NCBI RefSeq assembly: GCF_037977055.1 | Contig: NZ_CP150274.1 | Coordinates: forward strand, 1,612,001-1,676,000 | DNA from: Paenibacillus sp. FSL K6-1096 | GTDB lineage: Bacteria; Bacillota; Bacilli; Paenibacillales; Paenibacillaceae | Reading direction: 5' to 3' | Length of the DNA stretch: 64,000 nucleotides | In this document: piece by piece, positions 8,185 through 17,121 of the stretch | How positions within the stretch are numbered: position 1 is the stretch's first letter | Layout of the letters: each line of letters begins with the position of its first letter | Position numbers and translations under genes: made by a program | The notes under the pieces: generated by a model | Told to the model about the DNA's origin: nothing | Databases searched by the model: none | Seen by the model: only the letters and a program-made list of their open reading frames with translations

Positions 8185-11100
8185 ATGCCTAACCGTTGTC
8201 GAACTCTTTACACTATGATGAATACAAACTCCAGATATTACTTCAAACACCTGACTTTAGTCCTGATATATATGTCTATTCTCTTAGGATTACAGGGAGT
8301 ATGGCAGCATATTTTCGCATTTCCGCAACAGCCTGGTGCCGTTCAGGGCAGCCTTGATCTGCGTGGATGGAACTTTAAGAATACCCACTCCCTTGTGCTT
8401 GACGGTGAGTGGGCTTTCTATCCTAAACGGCTGGTGAGTGATAGCGATATCCGTTCAGGGACCGCTGGAACGCCGGAGATGATTCAAGTCCCCGGTAACT
8501 GGAAGAATTCCCTGTCCGGCTCCTCTCTGGGCTATGGCACGTTTGCCCTCCGTATTCTGGTCGACCAGCCGCTTGATGAACCCTATACCTTCTGGGCCCA
8601 GCAGATCCAGGCCTCTTCCCGGATCGAGGTTAATGGCCGCACCCTGCGGACCATGGGTCAGCCCGCTGCAAGTAAGGAGCTGTACCAGCCCAGGGCCGTC
8701 CCCTATAGCGTTCATTACCTCTTGCCTGAAGGGACTCAAGAGATGCTCGTTCTGGTTCAGGTTGCCAATTTCGATCATCAGGAGAAGGGCGGGATCTCCT
8801 ATTCCATCCGTCTCGGCGCACAATCCTCCATTATTAAGGAGCGGTGGTATTCCTCTGCTTTTCAAATGGCAACTATTGTTATTCTCCTGCTTCATGCGCT
8901 GTACGTCTTCATACTATACCTGCTGGCCCAGAAGAACCGGCCCCTGCTGCTGTTTGCCCTGATGCTGGTTATGATCGCCATCTCTGTCGGCACCGATAAT
9001 GATCTTCTGCTATATATTGTGCTGCCGCTTGACTACAGTTGGGGGATCAGGCTCAAGATGCTGTCCTACTTGTGGATGGTCTATTTCATGCTGCTGCTGA
9101 CCTACAGATTCTATGGCACTCCCGCATCCGGACGCGGATTCAAGATTTATAGCTTACTCCTTACTGTGTACACTCTTTTCCTGTCTGTATTTCCTATACA
9201 TATCGCCTTAACCCAAGCGACCTTATTCTTTAATCTGCTGTATATGCTCCCGCCCTGCTGGATGTTCGTTATCTTTGGCAGGATGATCTACCAGCGCAAA
9301 AAAGACGTGGCCTTCCTGACCTTCACCGCCTGCTGTCTGATCTCCGGCGTGGTCTGGGGTGCTACAGTGAATAATTATCACAAGAATCTCCCGTTCTATC
9401 CGATAGATATTCTGGCGGCGATTATCGGGTTCTCCGCCTACGGGCTGAAGCAATATATCCGGCGTTCCGAGGAGAACCAGCGGCTGAATGAACAGCTGGT
9501 ACGGACAGACAGGCAGAAGGACCGCTTCCTGATCAATACCTCGCATGAGCTGAGAACCCCGCTGCACGGGATGATGAGCATCGCCGAATCCCAGTACGCT
9601 AAGCGGCGGGCTGCCTCTGCGGAAGAAGATTCCAGGGACCTGGAGCTGCTGCTGCGGATCGGACGCCAGATGTCACAGCTCCTGGATGATCTGCTCGACC
9701 TGACTCTGCTGCGGGAGAACCGGATGGTGCTTCATCCCGTCCCTCTGTCTATATCCAAAACCGCGTCCGGTGTGGCAGATATGCTGCGTCATCTGACAGA
9801 AGGGCGAAACCTGACACTTATTGTAAGCGTATCCGAAGCTCTGCCGCCCGTATGGGCCGATGAGAAGCGGCTGATCCAGATTCTGTTCAACCTTATACAC
9901 AATGCCCTGAAATTCACGGAGTCGGGCAATGTATCGGTATCGGCCAAGGAGAGCGGCGGGGAGCTGCTGGTTAGTGTGATTGATACCGGAACCGGGATGT
10001 CTGAGGAAGACCTCGCCCGGATTCTGCTGCCCTATGAACAGGCAGGCGGACAAGACCGGGGCGGACTGGGCCTCGGCTTAAGCATCACCCGGCAGCTCGT
10101 GGAGCTGCACGGAGGCAGCTTAAGCGTGCAGTCCCGGCCCGGTGAGGGCTCCGTCTTCAGCTTCAATCTGCCGCTGGCAGCGGAGAGAGTAGCCCTCACA
10201 GCGCTGAGCGGCATGAACATTCTGGACAGTGCGGACCATCTGGACACGGCGAAGGCGACAGAACCGCCCTATTTTGCTGCCGCAAGTACAGGCCTCCCCT
10301 TCCGCAGCGTGGACACTGCCCCGTTCCCGGCCGGGGTACCGCTGCCTCTAACCGGCAGCGGGGAGCCTGAAGGGGATGTCCTCCATATTCTCGCCGTCGA
10401 TGATGACCCCGTGAATCTGCGGGTGCTGGCCAGCATTCTGCATGAAGAGCAATACCGGCTGACCCCGGTACTCAGCGGGGAAGAGGCACTTAGGCGGCTG
10501 GAGGAGGGGTCGTGGGATCTGCTCATTGCAGATGTGATGATGCCTCATATGTCCGGGTACGAGCTGACCCGCAGAGTGAGGGAGCAGTATTCGATGTCGG
10601 AAATGCCGGTGCTGCTGCTGACGGCTCGGGCGATGCGTGAGGAGATCTATTACGGCTTCGAGCAGGGCGCCAATGATTATGTGACCAAGCCGGTTGACAG
10701 CCTGGAACTGAAGTACCGGGTAACCGGACTGGCCCGGCTGAAGCAGACCCTGCACCACAGTCTGCGTCTGGAGATGGCTTACCTGCAGGCCCAGATCCGT
10801 CCGCATTTTCTGTTCAATGCTCTGAATTCCATCTCCACACTCAGTGAAATTGATATCAGCCAGATGAAGGAGCTGATTGACGCCTTCTCCTCCTATCTGC
10901 GCGCAAGCTTCGACTTGATGAATACCGGCAAACTGGTTAATATACATCAGGAGCTCTTTCTGGTCAGAGCCTACTTGTATATCGAGAAGGTACGCTTCGG
11001 AGAACGGCTGGAGATCGTGTGGCAACTCGATTTCAGCGGGGTGCTGCTCATTCCTCCGCTCATCCTTCAGCCGCTGGTTGAGAATGCGGTGCGTCACGGA

Positions 11101-11373
11101 TTGCTCAGCCAGGTTGCCGGAGGTACGCTTACAGTGCGAATTGAAGATCAGGGGGATCAGGTGCTATTTGAGGTGAAGGACAACGGCAAGGGCATGGAGC
11201 AGATTCAGATTGACCGCTTGCTGAAGAAGAATAAAGATATGTCTGCCGGAATCGGCCTGTGGAATACGAACCGGCGCCTGACTGAACGCTACGGGCAAGG
11301 CTTGTCCATTCAGAGCCGTCCCGGATATGGAACCACCGTCTCCTTTATTGTTCCCTTCCGGCGGGGGAAGTGA
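8185..11373 (+). CDS. Hybrid sensor kinase with two kinase modules (7TMR-DISM type)
   Basis: 1062 residues. After one N-terminal membrane segment comes an extracellular jelly-roll-like sensor (about 45-215, with DGEWAFYP, VPGNW and YGTFALRI, as in 7TMR-DISM extracellular domains). Seven membrane helices follow (about 220-420). A HisKA domain with phospho-acceptor His in NTSHELRTP (His454) and HATPase_c (DTGTGMS, GGLGLGLSI) come next, then a receiver domain (LAVDDDP, LIADVMMP; about 735-850). Last is a second LytS-type kinase (AQIRPHFLFNALNS, His about 873) with its own HATPase (DNGKGME, GIGLWN). The start is uncertain: ATG 8185 has only a weak AGCAGG, ATG 8215 and 8218 have none. The response regulator gene begins 43 bases after the stop. 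Signal unknown. Confidence 0.9.
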   Translation: MPNRCRTLYTMMNTNSRYYFKHLTLVLIYMSILLGLQGVWQHIFAFPQQPGAVQGSLDLRGWNFKNTHSLVLDGEWAFYPKRLVSDSDIRSGTAGTPEMIQVPGNWKNSLSGSSLGYGTFALRILVDQPLDEPYTFWAQQIQASSRIEVNGRTLRTMGQPAASKELYQPRAVPYSVHYLLPEGTQEMLVLVQVANFDHQEKGGISYSIRLGAQSSIIKERWYSSAFQMATIVILLLHALYVFILYLLAQKNRPLLLFALMLVMIAISVGTDNDLLLYIVLPLDYSWGIRLKMLSYLWMVYFMLLLTYRFYGTPASGRGFKIYSLLLTVYTLFLSVFPIHIALTQATLFFNLLYMLPPCWMFVIFGRMIYQRKKDVAFLTFTACCLISGVVWGATVNNYHKNLPFYPIDILAAIIGFSAYGLKQYIRRSEENQRLNEQLVRTDRQKDRFLINTSHELRTPLHGMMSIAESQYAKRRAASAEEDSRDLELLLRIGRQMSQLLDDLLDLTLLRENRMVLHPVPLSISKTASGVADMLRHLTEGRNLTLIVSVSEALPPVWADEKRLIQILFNLIHNALKFTESGNVSVSAKESGGELLVSVIDTGTGMSEEDLARILLPYEQAGGQDRGGLGLGLSITRQLVELHGGSLSVQSRPGEGSVFSFNLPLAAERVALTALSGMNILDSADHLDTAKATEPPYFAAASTGLPFRSVDTAPFPAGVPLPLTGSGEPEGDVLHILAVDDDPVNLRVLASILHEEQYRLTPVLSGEEALRRLEEGSWDLLIADVMMPHMSGYELTRRVREQYSMSEMPVLLLTARAMREEIYYGFEQGANDYVTKPVDSLELKYRVTGLARLKQTLHHSLRLEMAYLQAQIRPHFLFNALNSISTLSEIDISQMKELIDAFSSYLRASFDLMNTGKLVNIHQELFLVRAYLYIEKVRFGERLEIVWQLDFSGVLLIPPLILQPLVENAVRHGLLSQVAGGTLTVRIEDQGDQVLFEVKDNGKGMEQIQIDRLLKKNKDMSAGIGLWNTNRRLTERYGQGLSIQSRPGYGTTVSFIVPFRRGK

Positions 11374-11416
11374 GCCTTCCCTCCACCGGTTATCCCCAGT
11401 TCAAGGAGGTGATACA

Positions 11417-12556
11417 GTGCTTCGGGTAGTACTGATTGATGATGAAAAACTTGCTCTGATCCAGCTGGAGTCTGCGCTCAGGGCGCTGGGATCGACGATT
11501 GTAACAGCCACCTATACCAATCCTATGCAAGCGCTGGACGAGGCCTCCGGCTGGAATGCGGATATTATTTTTCTCGATATTGATATGCCGGTCCTGAGCG
11601 GATTGGAGGCTGCGGCTGCTCTGGAAGCGCGCTGCCCCGGATCAGCCATTGTGTTCGTCACTGCCTATAACAAATTCGCCCTGGAGGCCTTCGAGGCCAG
11701 TGCCCAGGATTACCTGCTGAAGCCGGTGTCCAGGGAGCGGCTGCGTAAGACGATTCAGCGAATCCGGAACCGGAAGGCTTCTACTCAGAAGGAAGGTCAA
11801 CAGGATGTGCTCATGATTCATGGCTTCAATTCCATCCAGTTCGAGCGCGGCGGACTTCCGATCCGCGATTTCCGCTGGCGGACCTCCAAGTCGCAGGAGT
11901 TATTCGCATATCTGCTCTATTATCACGACCGGATTGTCGTCAAGGACAAGCTGATCGAGCTGCTCTGGCCGGATACTTCATTCAAGCGGGCCTCCACCCA
12001 TCTCTATACGGCCATCTACCAGCTCAGGCAGTCGCTCAAGCGGTCGGACATCGGCCTTACCATCAGCAATGCAAGCGTGGGTGAAGGCTATATGCTGGAG
12101 AGCGGAGACGCCAGAATTGATTTCGTTCTCTGGGAAGAGGGTATTCTCTCGCTGGAGCCGGTCGATGACCATAATGCGCCGCAGCACGAGGAGCTGTTCA
12201 AGCTCTATACCGGCGATTTCCTCGGTGATTACGATTATCTGTGGGCCGAGAGCGAGCGCCAGCGGCTGCGGAATCTCTCGCTGCAGCACGCCACAGAGCT
12301 GGCCGATTATTATTCGGCCAAGGACAATATCACCAAGGCGGTCAACACCTATCAGCGGATTGTGGAGCTTCATCCTTATCACGAGCCGGGTTATCTGGCG
12401 CTGATGGACTTTTACAACCGGCTGGGTGAATTAAGCTTCGTGCAGGAGCAATACGAGAAGCTCCGCAGTCTGCTGTGGCGGGACCTGAAGCTGAAGCCCT
12501 CCGCCAAGGTCGAGCGCTGGTATGCGAACTGGAAGCGGCTTAACACGAAATCATAA
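11417..12556 (+). CDS. SARP-type response regulator (REC, winged helix, BTAD)
   Basis: 379 residues from GTG 11417, which follows AAGGAGGTG by 5 bases; an ORF start further upstream lies inside the kinase gene. The receiver domain has phospho-acceptor Asp54 (IFLDIDMP) and Lys102 (YLLKPVSR). Residues 150-225 form an OmpR/SARP-like winged helix (RTSKSQELFAYLLYY, IELLWPD, LYTAIYQLRQSLK). The remaining 150 residues form a bacterial transcriptional activation domain of TPR type (YTGDFLGDYDYLWAESERQRL, AVNTYQRIVELHPYHEPGYLALMDFY). It is the cognate partner of the upstream kinase by position. Targets are not evident in the window. Confidence 0.9.
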   Translation: MLRVVLIDDEKLALIQLESALRALGSTIVTATYTNPMQALDEASGWNADIIFLDIDMPVLSGLEAAAALEARCPGSAIVFVTAYNKFALEAFEASAQDYLLKPVSRERLRKTIQRIRNRKASTQKEGQQDVLMIHGFNSIQFERGGLPIRDFRWRTSKSQELFAYLLYYHDRIVVKDKLIELLWPDTSFKRASTHLYTAIYQLRQSLKRSDIGLTISNASVGEGYMLESGDARIDFVLWEEGILSLEPVDDHNAPQHEELFKLYTGDFLGDYDYLWAESERQRLRNLSLQHATELADYYSAKDNITKAVNTYQRIVELHPYHEPGYLALMDFYNRLGELSFVQEQYEKLRSLLWRDLKLKPSAKVERWYANWKRLNTKS

Positions 12557-12591
12557 TTGAAACCGGTTTCCTATAACAGCGCAGTAAATAC

Positions 12592-12630
12592 GAAGAGGTA
12601 TGCCATGGCGGCACACCTCTTCTATATTTT
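12592..12630. terminator. Bidirectional terminator between convergent genes
   Basis: GAAGAGGTATGCC pairs with GGCACACCTCTTC (13 positions, one mismatch) around a 5-base loop, with TATATTTT on the plus side and an A-rich stretch on the other. It can serve the regulator at 11417 and the gene ending at 12631. Confidence 0.75.
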
Positions 12631-13818
12631 CTACTTATTCATGAACACAACCTCATACTCTGGAAAAGCCTCCGCCCATCCGGCAATGGTCTTCGGCAGC
12701 TTCCGGGTTCCCGGAACGTTGGTGTAGAAGCGGATCTTCGGCATCGCTTCCTCCTCCCACACCTCTTCATCCGGATCGATGGCGGCCGCCCAATAGCGGC
12801 CCTGCTTATCATACATAATGATCGCTTCGTAGAAGGAGAACAGCCCCCGAACGCCGCCATGCACGACCCTTGCCCCGAACCCGTCCAGATCCTTCGGCTC
12901 ATCCAGCAGCTGCATGCTGTTCAGGAACAGCTCGTAGTCATAGTCATCGCCCACGACCTTGCGGAAGGCGTTGTCCTCCGCGGCTGTCTTGAATACCCCG
13001 GTATCCTTCAGCGTGTAGACCTTCTCCACCGGTTCTCTTGAGTACTCCCCGGTGTATGTGACACCGGCTCCGGCAGAATATACCGGTGCCGGGCTGGTGA
13101 CATACAGCTTGCCGTTCAACAGATAGAAGAAGACCACCGAGCCGTCCTGCTCTCTATAGATGGCGATCCGTTTGCGGACGTATGCCGTCTCGTTGTCCAG
13201 CTCCCCGGAATGTGCACCATCGACAGCATTCATTGAAAAGCCCGTCTTATCGCTTCTAACGTTGATAAACTCGGCATACGCTCCCCTGAACGGGGATGGA
13301 CTTATGAGATACCATTCCCCCTGCCAATCCGCAGCCGTTGGCACCTTGGCGGTGGCTGCTGCGGAAGCCGTCAATGCCTCCACCGGCAGCTGCTTGGTGC
13401 CGTCCGGGTTACTCCATACCCCAAAGAAGCCGGTGCCGGACAGCCACCAGCCCTCGAAATAGCCGGTCTCCTTGCCCTTTGCATCGTATTCGGTCATATA
13501 AGCCTGCTTGCCGCTGACGCTTCCTGCGAGCTTGATCGTCTTCTTGTATTTGTCGTAATAATAACTGCCCGTCAGCTTCCCGTTGCTATCCGCCTTGAGC
13601 GACATATGAATCGGCAGATTGCCATTGATCGCGCCCGCCAGCGGGACCAGCCCGTTCGCGGCCGGGCTCTGGGCGGCTGTAGTAGCAGCGGCAACCGTCG
13701 TCCCGGCTGTTGCAGTCTTCGCCTGTGCAGGAGCAGCCCCTGCCCCCGGCGGCACCAGAATGGCAGGCAGCAGCAGCGCGGCCGCCAGCAGGATGCTAAT
13801 TTTACGGGTAATTCGCAC
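12631..13818 (-). CDS. Secreted protein of unknown function
   Basis: 395 residues with a clear signal peptide (RITRKISILLAAALLLPAILV, cleavage near AGAAPA), then an Ala/Thr-rich linker to about residue 55. The mature part has repeated Gly/Tyr-rich beta segments (LTGSYYYDKYKKTIKLAGSVSG, YFEGWWLSGTGFFGVWSNPDG). These resemble small lipocalin-like or repeat domains that read out as GxYxYxKxxxxIxLxG in other secreted Firmicute proteins. The C-terminal half (VVHGGVRGLFSFYEAIIMYDKQGRYWAAAID) may be a separate domain. There are no catalytic motifs that I recognise. It is monocistronic, facing the SARP regulator. Confidence 0.7.
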   Translation of the reverse strand: MRITRKISILLAAALLLPAILVPPGAGAAPAQAKTATAGTTVAAATTAAQSPAANGLVPLAGAINGNLPIHMSLKADSNGKLTGSYYYDKYKKTIKLAGSVSGKQAYMTEYDAKGKETGYFEGWWLSGTGFFGVWSNPDGTKQLPVEALTASAAATAKVPTAADWQGEWYLISPSPFRGAYAEFINVRSDKTGFSMNAVDGAHSGELDNETAYVRKRIAIYREQDGSVVFFYLLNGKLYVTSPAPVYSAGAGVTYTGEYSREPVEKVYTLKDTGVFKTAAEDNAFRKVVGDDYDYELFLNSMQLLDEPKDLDGFGARVVHGGVRGLFSFYEAIIMYDKQGRYWAAAIDPDEEVWEEEAMPKIRFYTNVPGTRKLPKTIAGWAEAFPEYEVVFMNK

Positions 13819-14268
13819 AATAACCCCTCCCTCTCACAACCATCTATAACAGCTACGTTACACTGTATGCCATAAATTACCCTTTTACAAGCAGGTCAAG
13901 CGCAGGAAATAGCCCCGCTATATAAATTAATTGCACTTATAAAGTGACCAATCACAGGCGGAGGACAAGCTATACCCAAATGAAGGTGCAGGTAGTATTA
14001 AGGGGCAAGCTGTATGGATAGGCTTAACTGCACTCTGTACAACAAAATCGTCTAGTATGCCGCCAAACAACCTTCTAGCTGTAATTCGTACAACTAAACT
14101 ACCATCAATACCTGGATTCTCACAATTCCGGCAAAAATAGTTGTACACACTACAGTTGGAGGAGGAGAACCCTTCTTTTCACTGTTTTTAATTGTACAGA
14201 GTACATTTATTGCTGCCAGCCTTAGGGTAATTCTATGTATACCAAAATTCGCTTAGGAGATGATCGTT
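13819..14268. other. 450-base non-coding stretch holding a long imperfect palindrome
   Basis: No credible gene. A 73-codon minus-strand frame at 13927-14148 has no ribosome site. The region carries the palindromic element listed at 14025-14209 and the leader of the cupin gene. Confidence 0.6.
14025..14209. repeat. Imperfect palindromic element (about 185 bp)
   Basis: Nested inverted repeats: outer arms TAACTGCACTCTGTACAA (14025-14042) against the complement of TTGTACAGAGTACATTTA (14192-14209), with two mismatches in 18. The inner arms are GTACAACTA (14088-14096) and TAGTTGTAC (14138-14146), perfect over 9. The GTACAA motif recurs at spacings of about 50 bases. This looks like a degenerate MITE or dispersed palindromic repeat. 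Confidence 0.6.
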
Positions 14269-14814
14269 ATGCCGATATCAAAGCCTGCTGGCCAACCACA
14301 ACCCACTTCCCCCATTACGTTCACGTTCCAGCCGGACGGGCTGCTGCCGAATAACCCGGAGCTTCCGGCCCTGCTGTATAAGGGCGTTCTCAACGAACAC
14401 CCGGAAGCTACAGAACAGATCTTCAACAACAACGGCTGGCTGAACAGTTGGGTAAATGGCGTCTTCCCCTATCACCACTACCACAGCAATGCGCATGAGG
14501 TGCTGGGGGTCGTCTCCGGCAGCGCCAGTCTCCAGCTTGGTGGAGACGCCGGACGCACCGTTCGGGTAAGCGCCGGGGATGTCGTGGTGCTGCCTGCCGG
14601 CACGGCGCATAAGAAGCTTACGGCTTCGCCGGACTTCCGCATTGCAGGTGCCTATCCCGGCGGCATGGATTATAACACGCGCCAGGCTATCCGGGACGAC
14701 TTCGCAGCAGCGCTGCCCGAGATCCGCGAGGTTCCGCTGCCGGAGCAAGATCCCGTCTTCGGCAAGGACGGCCCGCTGCTGAATCTGTGGAAGCCGAAGC
14801 AGAAGGACGAATGA
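14269..14814 (+). CDS. YjlB-like cupin protein
   Basis: 181 residues. ATG 14269 is chosen because AGGAG ends at 14259, leaving nine bases; the ATG at 14260 directly abuts that site. A single cupin fold is visible: HHYHSNAHEVLGVVSGSASLQLGG gives the first metal motif (His-X-His, Glu) and GDVVVLPAGTAHKKL the second (His). It resembles B. subtilis YjlB, a cytoplasmic cupin of unknown substrate. There is no signal peptide. It stands alone before the AgrA-like gene with 169 bases between. It probably binds a metal; its enzymatic role is not known. Confidence 0.8.
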   Translation: MPISKPAGQPQPTSPITFTFQPDGLLPNNPELPALLYKGVLNEHPEATEQIFNNNGWLNSWVNGVFPYHHYHSNAHEVLGVVSGSASLQLGGDAGRTVRVSAGDVVVLPAGTAHKKLTASPDFRIAGAYPGGMDYNTRQAIRDDFAAALPEIREVPLPEQDPVFGKDGPLLNLWKPKQKDE

Positions 14815-14983
14815 GCGGCTGAACCCCATCCATCTTCCGCCCCGGCCATACTCTGCATTTCAGGGATCAGATCATGCCTTTGACGCCCTAAGCTGCTATC
14901 CCCTGTGAATCATGCTGTATACTGAAGTGTACAACATTAACCGTTCACTATATCTCATTGCACCGAAGCCAAGGAGGTCCGGG

Positions 14984-15730
14984 ATGTACAGAGTAGCCAT
15001 ATGCGATGATGAAGCCACAACAAGGGAACAAGTCAAGGGGCTTCTGCTGGCCTTGTCCATGAAGACTAATATTGAATTCGAGATCGAATTATTTACATCA
15101 GGGGAGCAGTTCTTAGCTCACTATGAGCAGGGCGAGTCCCCCTTTCATATCCTGATCCTGGATGTGGAGATGGGCGGCATGAACGGGATTCAGGCAGCCC
15201 GGCGGCTGCGGAGTCTGAAGCATCTGGATGAGCAAATTATTTTCCTGACCAGTTACCCTCAGTATATGGTGGAGAGCTTCGACGTCATTACCTTCCAGTA
15301 CCTGATCAAGCCGCTGGCTCCTGGCCTGCTGGAGGAGAAGATTCTCAGGCTGTGCGACTACTTCCAGGCGCAGGATAAGAAGTTTCTGGTCATCAAGTCC
15401 GGTTACGAGGAGGTCGTGCTGAAGCATGATGACATTATCGGAATCGAGGCCGCCAAGAGTCTGACCGTCAAAAGCAAGCTGAACGTGATCACCCCCGCCG
15501 CCACCTATGAAACCAAAGGGCTGATTGCCGAATATGCTGCTGCACTGCGGGAGAACCATTTTCTGCAAATTCACCGTTCGATTATTATCAATCTGCTGCA
15601 TGTGAAGAAGTTCTCCAGCGGGTCCGTGCAGATGACAGGCGGTCAGGAATTCCCCATCGGGCGCTCCAGGATCAAAGAGGTCAAGGATTTCTACACCAAA
15701 TTCATGATCATGAAGGAACATTCCCTATGA
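14984..15730 (+). CDS. AgrA/LytTR-family response regulator
   Basis: 248 residues from ATG 14984, which follows AAGGAGG; earlier in-frame starts lie in non-coding leader. The receiver domain has an acidic pocket (CDDE, residues 7-10), Asp60 as phospho-acceptor (ILILDVEMGGMNG) and Lys in YLIKPLAP. The C-terminal LytTR DNA-binding domain spans about 150-245 (IIGIEAAKSLTVKS, FLQIHRSIIINLLHVKKF). The stop overlaps the start of the kinase gene (ATGATG). It likely binds the direct repeat at 17009-17038 in front of the serine hydrolase. There is no visible autoinducing peptide gene of the agrD type nearby. Confidence 0.9.
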   Translation: MYRVAICDDEATTREQVKGLLLALSMKTNIEFEIELFTSGEQFLAHYEQGESPFHILILDVEMGGMNGIQAARRLRSLKHLDEQIIFLTSYPQYMVESFDVITFQYLIKPLAPGLLEEKILRLCDYFQAQDKKFLVIKSGYEEVVLKHDDIIGIEAAKSLTVKSKLNVITPAATYETKGLIAEYAAALRENHFLQIHRSIIINLLHVKKFSSGSVQMTGGQEFPIGRSRIKEVKDFYTKFMIMKEHSL

Positions 15731-17016
15731 TGCTCTACAACCTGCCCATTGTGCTCTGCGTGCTGCTGGTGATGGCTTTTCAGACCAACTTCTACTTTGG
15801 CTCCGTATTTGACAAATCGGCCAGGAAGCCTAACCGGAGCATCTATTTCCTGATCTACGGAGGGCTGTGCTGTGTCTACCTGTTCGCCCCGCTGTCACCG
15901 CTGTTATCCTCCGGTACAGCCTTGCTAATGATCTTCAGTATGGCGCAATCCTATCGGGTGGAGATAAAGACCCAGGTGATTTTTTCGATACTGTACGCGG
16001 TGCTGATGACGGTCGTCAGCTTTATTTCGCTGTATATTTTCTCCATGATCGATTCCGTTGACTACACCAGCATGGACACGGGTATGGGGGTGGACCGGCC
16101 GGCCTTCATCAAGGGGCTGATTCTGAGCTGCATCATTATGTTCCCGGTCATTCAGATCATCCGCCTGATCTCCAAGCGCCGAAGCGTCTCTCTGCCTTAC
16201 CGGTACTATGTGATGTTACTGCTTGTCCCGCTGATCAGCACGTACCAGATCAATGTCCTGGCCACAGACACCAAGAAGGATATCTATTATTTCATTGCGA
16301 TTCTCGGCTTCCTGTTCCTGAATGTGATGATCGTCTATGTCTTCGATACGATAACGGACAAGTTCCAGTTCATGCACGAGAATGCGCAATTGCAGGACCA
16401 GATGAATTACCAGGACGCCAACTATGAGAAAACCGTACACAGCTTCAAATCAATCAAACGGATCATTCACGACACGCACCAGCAGTTCCTCTACATCGAA
16501 GAGTGTATCCGGCGGAATGACTCCGCTGCGGCTCTGGAGCATATCAAGCTCACTCTGAATAAAGTGGAGGACGCCTACCAGCGGGTCAACACCGGCCATC
16601 TGGCAGTGGATGCGCTGATTACCAACACGCTGAATATCGGACAGGCCAACGGTATCCGCATCGATACCCGGCTTAATCTCCAGTCCAGTGAGCTTCACAT
16701 CGACCGTTATGACTTATGCGTTGTGCTGGGGAACATGCTGGATAATGCCATTGAGGCCTCCAAAAAAATAAAGCTCGCCGAAGACCGCTACATCCTGATC
16801 CAGATGCATACGAGCGATTCCGCGTTGTTCATCCGGGTGCTTAACCATACTGCTCAGGAGGCCGCCTCCCTGCATACCCGCAAGCCTCAGCCGGAATACC
16901 ACGGCATTGGCCTGACCAATATCTCCAGAATCTGCGAGAAGTACGGCGGGAATATGACCACCGAGGCCCAGCATAATGCCTTTAATAACATGGTGATGCT
17001 GCCTTTTGACGTTTAG
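15727..17016 (+). CDS. AgrC-like sensor histidine kinase (GHKL)
   Basis: 429 residues starting within the stop of the regulator gene (4-base overlap). The N-terminal 210 residues hold about six membrane helices. Then come a short coiled coil (FQFMHENAQLQDQMNYQD), a phospho-acceptor region (IKRIIHDTHQQFLYIEECI, His about 247) and a GHKL ATPase (VVLGNMLDNAIEASKK, YHGIGLTNISRICEKYGG). The layout matches AgrC-type peptide sensors. Its stop codon TAG lies inside the first half of the LytTR-type direct repeat at 17009, so operator and coding end overlap. The ligand is unknown. Confidence 0.9.
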   Translation: MMLYNLPIVLCVLLVMAFQTNFYFGSVFDKSARKPNRSIYFLIYGGLCCVYLFAPLSPLLSSGTALLMIFSMAQSYRVEIKTQVIFSILYAVLMTVVSFISLYIFSMIDSVDYTSMDTGMGVDRPAFIKGLILSCIIMFPVIQIIRLISKRRSVSLPYRYYVMLLLVPLISTYQINVLATDTKKDIYYFIAILGFLFLNVMIVYVFDTITDKFQFMHENAQLQDQMNYQDANYEKTVHSFKSIKRIIHDTHQQFLYIEECIRRNDSAAALEHIKLTLNKVEDAYQRVNTGHLAVDALITNTLNIGQANGIRIDTRLNLQSSELHIDRYDLCVVLGNMLDNAIEASKKIKLAEDRYILIQMHTSDSALFIRVLNHTAQEAASLHTRKPQPEYHGIGLTNISRICEKYGGNMTTEAQHNAFNNMVMLPFDV

Positions 17017-17038
17017 GGATCGTTATTGGACGTTTCAG
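17009..17038 (+). promoter_or_regulatory. LytTR-type direct-repeat operator before the serine hydrolase gene
   Basis: ACGTTTAGG (17009-17017) and ACGTTTCAG (17030-17038) are two 9-base direct repeats with a 21-base period, the spacing known for AgrA, ComE and other LytTR sites. TATGAT at 17072-17077 could be the -10 element of the promoter just downstream. The gene order regulator, kinase, operator, target supports direct control of the gene at 17122. Confidence 0.6.
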
Positions 17039-17121
17039 GGTCATTCCGCTCTATCCTCTTCCTCCCGCCTGTATGATGGATTCAGTTAGTAAGCCATTAC
17101 AGGAACAGGAGGAGACAGACA

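Noticed and set aside
13927..14148. 73-codon minus-strand frame
   Set aside because: No ribosome site, no known motif, and it covers the palindromic element.
14919..14950. Possible second LytTR site (ACCGTTCAC) before the AgrA-like gene
   Set aside because: Only one half-site fits; the position 21 bases upstream does not match.
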